Assembly: GCA_007258455.2 (NCBI GenBank)
Contig: VDFB02358134.1
Coordinates: forward strand, 210,301,394-210,365,393
DNA from: Sequoia sempervirens
Lineage: Eukaryota; Streptophyta; Pinopsida; Cupressales; Cupressaceae
Direction: 5' to 3'
DNA: 64,000 bases
Below are positions 57,000 to 64,000 of the stretch, one piece after another; the first letter of the stretch is position 1, and the number at the start of each line of letters is the position of its first letter. The notes beneath the pieces were generated by a model. That model searched no databases and had not been told where the DNA came from. It was given only the letters and a program-made list of their open reading frames with translations. A program made the position numbers and the translations under genes.

Positions 57000-59900
57000 T
57001 GTTGAATTTCTCTTTGTGCATATTTGTCCTTGATGCCAAAACTAATAATATGGCACTTTGGTCTTGGAATATTCATTGGCTTTGTTCTGGATCTTTGGTA
57101 TTTGTTACATGGTATATTCAGATGGATTCACTTGGTATTGGTATTTAGTTGGTTTAGTGGACAGGTTACTTGGCATATTTAGATGGATTCACTTGGTATT
57201 GTTATTCAGTTGGTTCAGGGGAGAGTATTTTTCTTATATTAATATTTGATGTATTTGTGTTACTAATGTTTTGGCTACATGTGTAGATGAAAGGTTTCTA
57301 TGTTGATCACAGGGTCATGGTGTTGTTTATTTGGTTCAATGTTAACACTTACAAGTGATTGTGAAGGTATATTGTTGATTCAGTCAAATATTTGACATTC
57401 AGTTTCAATGTCTTTATACATTTGGTGAATACATTTATTCACATATACATGATACTATTGAGCTTCAGTTTTCCACCATGAACATAGCATGAATTCACAC
57501 TTCATTGAGACTCAACACTACATGCTTTATATACTCAGGTTTCAGTGTTACATTGATTATTCATATACACATGGTATTTATGCTTTGTTTATGAATGCTA
57601 ACACATAGTATTATTGAGCATTGTTGATTACATGGGTCTAGTATACACATAGTGCTTATAGTTATTCATAATGCTAACATTTAAGCATTATCAAGCACTT
57701 TGACTACTTAGCATATTTTATAGTGCTGTCGGGTACTTTCATAAAGCACTAAGGCTAACAATATATCTTTTGGAATCATAGCTTATAAAAGTTACGTCGA
57801 CCTTGTTAGTCGACCACACATGTTATCGGGCAATTTTATTATACTGGATCTTTGATTCATTATCAAGCATGGAGTGATAGTATTTTGATTAGTCACTTAG
57901 CGGTGACATGGACAATGATTTGTCTTTGTTTGGAAACATCATTATTGTTATGTTGATTTTAGTTGACATGGATAGTAGGAACTCACATGGACAGTGAGTG
58001 GAAAATTATGTGGAATTATCATGTCGGTTTTGGGTCAGATCTCATAATGATTATGTTTTGTTTCATGGACTCCAAATTTTATTCATTTGCATTGAGGATT
58101 CAATAATCTTGAATAAATTTAGGGTAAAGCAAATGAAAATGGTTTCAGTTCACTGTGTAAGCTTACCCTAACCCACCATCATTAGCAAATAGGTATAGAG
58201 CTACTATGCAGATTCTAGCTCGATTGGTGTTGTGGTTATTGGTTATGTTGAACTTTGGAGGTTGGTGATTCAGATGGTGATTTTCTCTTGCGAAAAACAT
58301 GGAAAAGAGAAGGAATTGAATCTTGAAGCATTGATGGTTAGTTAGTTAGAAGCTCTGTAAGGGTAATATATTTTTTTCTTGTTTTTATTCATAAATAGGT
58401 AACACCGAGCCTTATCCACCTGGAGTAAAATCAGTAATTGGGGTATATGTAGGATCATCATGGAAAAAAAGGCCCTTAAGTGGCAAAAAATTCAAAAAAA
58501 TTAGAGTTAGGAAACTTGACGTAAAAATTTGAATAAGTTATCTATATTATTTATAAAATATGTAAGAATAGAATTTGTAGTAAATTGAATGCAGTTTCTA
58601 AACTACTAGGTTTGTTTTTAAAAAAATCTATTTGGTGAAAATTTCAAATTTCAATGCAAAGTACTAAATTTGGGAAAAATAAGAAGTAGGTGTTTGTCCT
58701 GACCACCCTAACCACAATAAAATGATAATATTTTTCTATAAGATTTTAGATATAAGTAGAGGACTCATACCCCGATGTGATGAATATTTTTTTGTAATTT
58801 TTTTCTAAGTAAATAATTAATTATTAATTTTTTATTACAAATTTGTTAAAAATATAAAAACTTTTATGTTTGACCACCTTAACTTGGTCTAAAATTCATG
58901 AAATTCATTTTTCCTTCTTTTAATCCTATATTATGCAAAGCATAGAATGTGACACATGTTTTGGATTTAAAAAATGTGATACCATTTGAAAGCTATAGAT
59001 GTTTTTCAATCAGCCTATCAATTAGGACTTTAGTCATAATTTGAATAGAAAATGAATAATAATTACTTATTAAATTCAAAGTAAAGCATAATTTATATCA
59101 GTGGAAAGTTGACAATCTCCTTTAAAAACCCTTTTCGTTTCATCAATTTTGGGTAAAAAAATAGTTGTCAGCCACAAACCCATCATATTGCCACTTTTTG
59201 GGCCATCATGATCTTGCACATACCCATTGGTGTTCTTTCAAAATCTAGAAATGGTGATTAGAGAATAATAAAGAACTTGTTTCAAGATATAGTTTTGTTT
59301 TCTACATCAAAAAAAAGAAATTGGTGGGAAATTAGTTAAATGTTTGAAAGTAGTTTTCTCATTTCTCATTTCTTTTAACAAGGGTTTTGTTTTTAATCAG
59401 ATTTTTTTTGAAATCTTAATGGCATTTTATGTATGGAACCCTAACTAAATTTTGTAGCCTTGACAAACAGTTTTAGAAAGCTGGTTGATTAATGAATAAA
59501 GACTCAGTGTTAAGAAATGGTTATAAAAAGATTCCTCAGTTATTGGAATCCTTTTTAACTGAATTACATTGTATAAATTCATGGATTTAAGCCATTGTTC
59601 AGAGGGAAGAAGAGAAAATATGTTTGGCTGAGAACAAGGGTTCTTGAGCACAAAACAGATTGCTATTTTAGTGACATCATTTGTATTTGAAATGGGAAAA
59701 GAGAGAGTTTAAAGAGGTTTACATCTCTGATTTGATTACAAAGATTTGAGTTGGGTATTATTACAAAATCATTTGTGTATCCTATTGTGATTTTGTAACT
59801 GCAGATAGTCATTGCAGTTATAAGGTTCTAATAGGTTGCAATACCTTGAGTTTTTCATGAAGTTGGTGCTTCAGAAAAGCTATTGGAGTTGGGGATTCAC

Positions 59901-60499
59901 ATTGTAATGGAGTTGGTGCTCCACATTTTAACAGAGTTGGTGCTCTTTTGAATGAATAAAAAGATTAGTTTGTGAGTGATTTTTTATACCCCAAGAGGGT
60001 TTTTCCACTCAGGAAATCTTTGTGTTATGTGATGTGTTTTTTTCTCTCATTCAATTTCATGTTAATGTGCTCATTTAGTTGGTCAATGCTCTGGTACATC
60101 AATTTTGTTCAAAAGATTAATGTCAATTTGTTCAAGTCTGTAATACAAAGTAAATTGTGCAAATCTGATCATTAAAAGTATTTCATAAAGCAAATTGAAA
60201 TCTGCATTTTATACTCCATGTGTGAATGTTTAAAAGTATGTCAAAAGTAAAGCAATGTTATATTTTGTGGAGCCTTTAAGTTCTATTTTGAAAAGCATAG
60301 CAAGATTGTTCATAAATCTTAATTGAACATATCATATGATGCTTTTAATATGTGTTAAATGTTAAGTCAAGTTTCAATTTGCACTTGCATAAACAAAGTT
60401 GCATTGAGTTAAAGGTCAAAAGTTTAACTTGTTCTTTAAGAGTTAAAATTTGAATCACTCTGATTCACCCCCCTTCTTAGAGTGAATACACTTCCAAAA
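57000..60499 (+). repeat. LTR 3, interrupted by a TIR element
   Basis: Starts with the intact TGTTGAATTTC and ends CTTCCAAAA (CA to AA). Total 3,500 bp; removing the 785-bp insertion and its 4-bp duplication leaves 2,711 bp, matching LTR 2. The 62-bp duplication is at 57107-57227. The target copy ATGTC follows at 60500. Confidence 0.9.
58441..59225 (-). mobile_element. 0.8-kb TIR element, copy B
   Basis: GGGTATATGTAGGATCATCA at one end and TGATCTTGCACATACCC at the other are imperfect inverted repeats. It is flanked by ATTG on both sides (58437-58440 and 59226-59229). LTR 2 at about 52428 reads CAGTAATTGGTGTTC uninterrupted, which is the empty site. This gives exact boundaries and a 4-bp target duplication. 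No ORF: a non-autonomous MITE-like element of unassigned superfamily. Confidence 0.9.
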
Positions 60500-60504
60500 A
60501 TGTC

Positions 60505-63000
60505 CTCCTTAGCAGTCTCTTCTCCAGTAGCTGCATTCTTCTCAAAATTCTTCTCAACCTCCACATTTTCTTCTATTGTATCTTCCACTTTTGGAGGAAT
60601 ATTATCTTATGCATCACCTTCTTCAGTTACATGCTCATGTTTAGCATTATCCAGATGTTGTTCTTTCTCAACTAGATTTTCTTTAGGGATATCTTCCTTC
60701 CTTTCTAGATTCATTCCCATTCTTTGTGTTAGGTCTATAACTTTATTCATTGTCTCCTTCCAAAGCCTTTCAAGATTATTTTGATCTCTTCTCATTAGGG
60801 TTGTTACCCTTTCTTAGTTCTCAATTTTTTAATATATAATTTAGCCAAAGTGGATTTATTTTCATCGCATAGAGGAGTGCTAATCTTCTCCAATGCATGG
60901 GCCTTCAATTTGATCTCTTCTTCTATAGCTTCTTGTCTCCTTTCCATCAAAACATTCTATAACTTTGCAGGAAGTTATTTCTCTATGTTTCACATATCTA
61001 CTTCAAGAATTATGACATATTTTACAATGGATTCTACTATGGTGGCTTTATCCGCCTTATCAACCTCATTGTATAATGCTAAAATTTATTCTAACATGTC
61101 ATTTCAAAACAATTCCATTAAATAATGCACCAAGTTTCATTGGGTTGTGTGCTCTTCCCAAATTTTTCTTCTTTCGTATCTTCTTTTCCTGTGAATTTTT
61201 CTTGGTGGATTCTTCCTTCTTTTCTAACATATGAATTACATAAGCTTTCATTTCTTTTTATACTTCTTCATTTTCATTAGTATCTACGATGTCCACCTTT
61301 TGTTTCTTGATGCTTGTGTCACCTTGTGAAGCTTCACCTTTTCTTTTTCAGACTAGTTGAGGTCCTTCTTCCTCCTCTTCTTTGTCTTCAAATTTTATAC
61401 CAACATATTGTTCCATGGTGGCCTTAGTCTTAAACATTATCCTCATAGGGCCAACTAGGTGTGTTTTCGTAGCATCATTTTCTTTCTTAGATCTCTTTTC
61501 TTATTTTTCTATAGAGTATTTCTCCTTTACCAGAGCAATGGTTTGCATTGCATGAATACTAATCTCCTTCCTCTTTGTTCCACTTGATGAGGCGACAATC
61601 CCAAATGAATTTTGAGCAACCAAAGAAGTGGTAGCTGTCATATTAGATCTTCTTGCACTAGATGAGCTTATTTGAGCTCAATCCATTTCTTTTTCTTGTT
61701 TCACTTGATCTTTTGTGAGGCCCATAGCCTTTGTAAATTGTGCAGTAATCTATTCAACATTCTTCTTGATTTGTGGCTCCCTTTGCTCCATATGCACCTT
61801 CGTAGATTTGTCTTCATATATTTTGAATCTCTCATGAATGGTTTCCTTAGGACTCTTCAACAATATATTAGCTAAACCAATTATTTTATCCAGAGTGACC
61901 TCATATCCTAGTGTCAGGATCCACACTATTCTAGGCTCAACGACTTCCATTATGCATTCATCTCTTATAACCAAAAAAGTAATGTCCTTTTGATATCTTT
62001 CCACCAATTTCTTTGGTATCCTTTTCCTAGCTTGCATATTCTCTTGAAATATTTTAAAGATCCCTCAAAGGGAATTATTCTAAGCTTCTACATCTCCGAA
62101 TCCAAAAAAATAATCTCTAATTTTATGGGCTATATATTTATCTCATAGCCATACTGTATTCTTTATTCCAGGTAATTCAATAAAAAAGTAAAATAATATA
62201 CAATTGATTAAGTTTCCAAACTTACAATCATATTTAGAATCCTTTATTTTCTATAGATTTTCTAGCAACTATAGTCTCTATGATTCACATAGATTATATT
62301 TTTCACCTTTCTCCACCATCTCATAACCTATGTTGATGGGGGTTACCAAAAAAGAGTTCTTACTATTGGTGAAATACACCTTATAACCTATCATCATGGA
62401 GGCATAATTCACAATAATATTTTTTATGTATTTAATAGGAAAATCCCTCTTGTCATACTTTTCTCCTACTCACTCCATTACAATCTCATTCTTAATATAT
62501 TTGATTACAAGTACTGGTCTGGTTGAGCATGGACTAGTCACAACCCTAATTGCCTCTTTGTTGATCAAATATGGAATGTATAGCTAGAGGATCTTGTCAT
62601 GAATTCTTCTTAGGTTATATTTCACCCATTCATCCAAATATGAAGGATGGGAAACTTGTTTCATACATCAACATTCTTCTCTATCAAAACCTCATAATCT
62701 AGTTTTAAGTTGAAATCTTCTCCAGTGAGTTCATTGAACCAGACTTCATTCCACTTCATGTGGTTATATTCTTCTATTTTGACATGGATGCAAGATCTAA
62801 CATCCTATGTTTTTAAAACTCCATACAACATGTGTGAGAATGCACCATCTAGATCATCCATCAAGGATTTATCAAGATGTCTCTTAAATCTAGGTCTTGG
62901 ACATTCAAAAATTTCTACCATTTGTGGCATATAAATCTTTGTAGTAAATAGAAATCTCTTTATAAAACTACCATAAATAGAAACTAAGAATACCTTTCAC
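60505..63000 (-). pseudogene. ORF B, N-terminal part
   Basis: The minus-strand frame starts about 63000-62930 (RFLFTTKIYMPQMVEIFECP) and reads MDDLDGAFSHMLYGVL, FNLKLDYEVLIEKNVDV, TSPCSTRPVLVIKYIKNEIV and YASMMIGYKVYFTNSKNSFL. Next come an open 95-codon part (61750-62037, RKRIPKKLVERYQKDITFLV), an NLS-like KKQKVDIVDTNENEEV near 61300, and coiled coil RRDQNNLERLWKETMNKVID (60607-60795). It then joins 45000 through the target site. Together with 43800-45000 it makes about 3.8 kb, close to ORF A in length and layout: globular N-terminus, NLS-like patch, coiled-coil C-terminus. Direct homology to ORF A is not shown. The family is unknown. Confidence 0.55.
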
Positions 63001-63405
63001 TTCAGTTTTCAAACTAGGGTTTGCACACACCAAGACTTAATCACTTTAATTGCATTTCTTTTCTCTTTGTCTACTCTACTTGAAAAATTGAATGCAAATG
63101 ATTTTTTTTAAGTGATATCACTTATAAAACTTTTGTTGTGAGCTAATTCACCATAAATGTTTTATCTCATAAAGTTGTCAAATCCATAACTTTATACATA
63201 GTCAACTTCAAATGATCTACAAATTTTTGCATTAAGATATTTTCTATCGGGATCTTCTCCAATATTTCAAATGCATTGATCTTCATGTCATATCCACGTG
63301 TTGAAGCATTAGCACCATTTATTTGGTGGGGAATGAAATATTTTCATTAAATACTCCCTTGAGCCAAAGCTCTCATCTTATTTTTTGGAGGGAAATATAT
63401 GCACT

Positions 63406-64000
63406 GGGTATGTGTAGGATCGTGATGGACCAAAAAGTGGCAATATGATGGGTTTTTGTAGGGTATGTGGTTGACGAATTTTTTTAACCCAAAATTGATG
63501 AAATGAAAATGTTTTTTAAAGGATATTCTCAGCTTTCCACCAATATAAATTATTCTTTACTCTGAATTTAATAAATAATTATTATTCATTTTCTATTTGA
63601 ATTATGACTAAATTCTTGATTGATAGGTTGATTGAAAAACATCTATAACTTTCAAATGGTATCACATTTTTTGAATCCAAAACATGCATCACATTCTATG
63701 CTTCACATACTATAGGATTAAAAAAAGAAAATTTGAATTTCATGAAGTTTTGACCAAGTTAAGGTGGTCAGACATATGAGTTTTTATATTTTTTAAAAGT
63801 TGTAATAAAAAAATTATAATTAATTATTTACATGGAAAAAATTACAAAAAAATATGCATCACATCTAGACATGAGTCCTCTACTTATGTCTAAAGTCTTA
63901 TAAAAAAATATTATCATTTTTTTGTGGTTAAGGTGGTTAGACATACACCTACTTCTTATTTTTTCCTTGAAATTTAAGTACTACTGCATTGAAATTTCAA
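63406..64000 (+). mobile_element. 0.8-kb TIR element, copy C (runs off the window)
   Basis: Starts GGGTATGTGTAGGATCGTGA, same orientation as copy A, and matches it closely (CAAAAAGTGGCAATATGATG, CAGCTTTCCACCAATATAAA). The window ends about 190 bp before its expected right end. Confidence 0.85.

Larger units (their letters stand above)
44996..60504 (+). mobile_element. Tandem gag-only LTR retroelement: LTR-int-LTR-int-LTR
   Basis: Three LTRs (45001-47704, 50998-53707, 57000-60499) alternate with two internal regions, giving a 6.0-kb period. Outer flanks are GTGTC (44996-45000) and ATGTC (60500-60504), a 5-bp target duplication with one change, so the whole array behaves as one insertion. Each internal region has a PBS, a gag-like gene, no RT/integrase, and a polypurine tract. 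This fits gag-only non-autonomous elements (TR-GAG/LARD type) joined in tandem, either by LTR-LTR unequal exchange after insertion or by joining before it. Superfamily (Copia-like or other) is undetermined without pol; the AAAGGGGGAG tract is Copia-like. Confidence 0.88.

Noticed and set aside
60482..60784. 100-codon Ser-rich plus-strand frame
   Set aside because: It is antisense to the coiled-coil part of ORF B and explained by it.

Overview
The window reads as a slice of a very large, repeat-packed plant nuclear genome. A gymnosperm is the best guess: there are decayed LTR retrotransposons with a tRNA-iMet primer site, a CACTA transposon, an LTR family with 2.7-kb LTRs, interstitial telomere-like arrays, and a hammerhead-bearing foldback of the kind carried by Penelope-like elements. 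The species is inference. I see no intact host gene, tRNA, rRNA or CRISPR array; almost every coding trace is a broken mobile-element gene. A 100-N assembly gap lies at 7213-7312.

Layout. 1-5990: a 1.2-kb inverted repeat carrying a hammerhead-ribozyme-like motif in each arm, a smaller decayed relative beside it, and a threefold diverged direct repeat. 5990-7212: degenerate telomere-like array ending at the gap. 7313-8920: a truncated LTR, then a LINE relic. 9125-10270: pyrimidine-rich low-complexity block with a 683-bp internal duplication. 10970-13330: more telomere-like blocks and the first of two G-box-rich repeat blocks. 14216-15480: an unidentified minus-strand pseudogene. 15710-20418: second G-box block leading into a decayed 3.6-kb open reading frame (ORF A). 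21870-26381: minus-strand CACTA transposase (Tnp2) pseudogene. 29750-31434: decayed gene with a DDE-transposase-like HGKGEHDG motif and a recognisable intron.

29100-43700 is built from at least four copies (P1-P4) of a non-coding repeat family marked by recurrent hairpins. P2 is split by a chromodomain Ty3/Gypsy element at 32341-38271, with two LTRs, a PBS, a 5-bp target duplication, and broken gag, protease, RT, RNase H, integrase and chromodomain. A 0.8-kb terminal-inverted-repeat element (copy A) and tandem palindromes lie between P3 and P4.

43800-63000 is a clear nest. A decayed minus-strand reading frame (ORF B), of length and layout like ORF A, is split at 45001-60499 by a tandem retroelement with three 2.7-kb LTRs and two internal regions (LTR-int-LTR-int-LTR). 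Each internal region has a PBS, a gag-only coiled-coil/zinc-knuckle gene, no pol, and a polypurine tract. The third LTR is itself interrupted by copy B of the 0.8-kb element, whose exact insertion site is proven by the two empty sister LTRs. Copy C runs off the right edge.

The strongest candidates for undescribed biology are the paired hammerhead-like motifs in the foldback, the hairpin family whose stems change sequence between copies while staying complementary, and the gag-only tandem retroelement whose two gag copies share the same internal stop codon.
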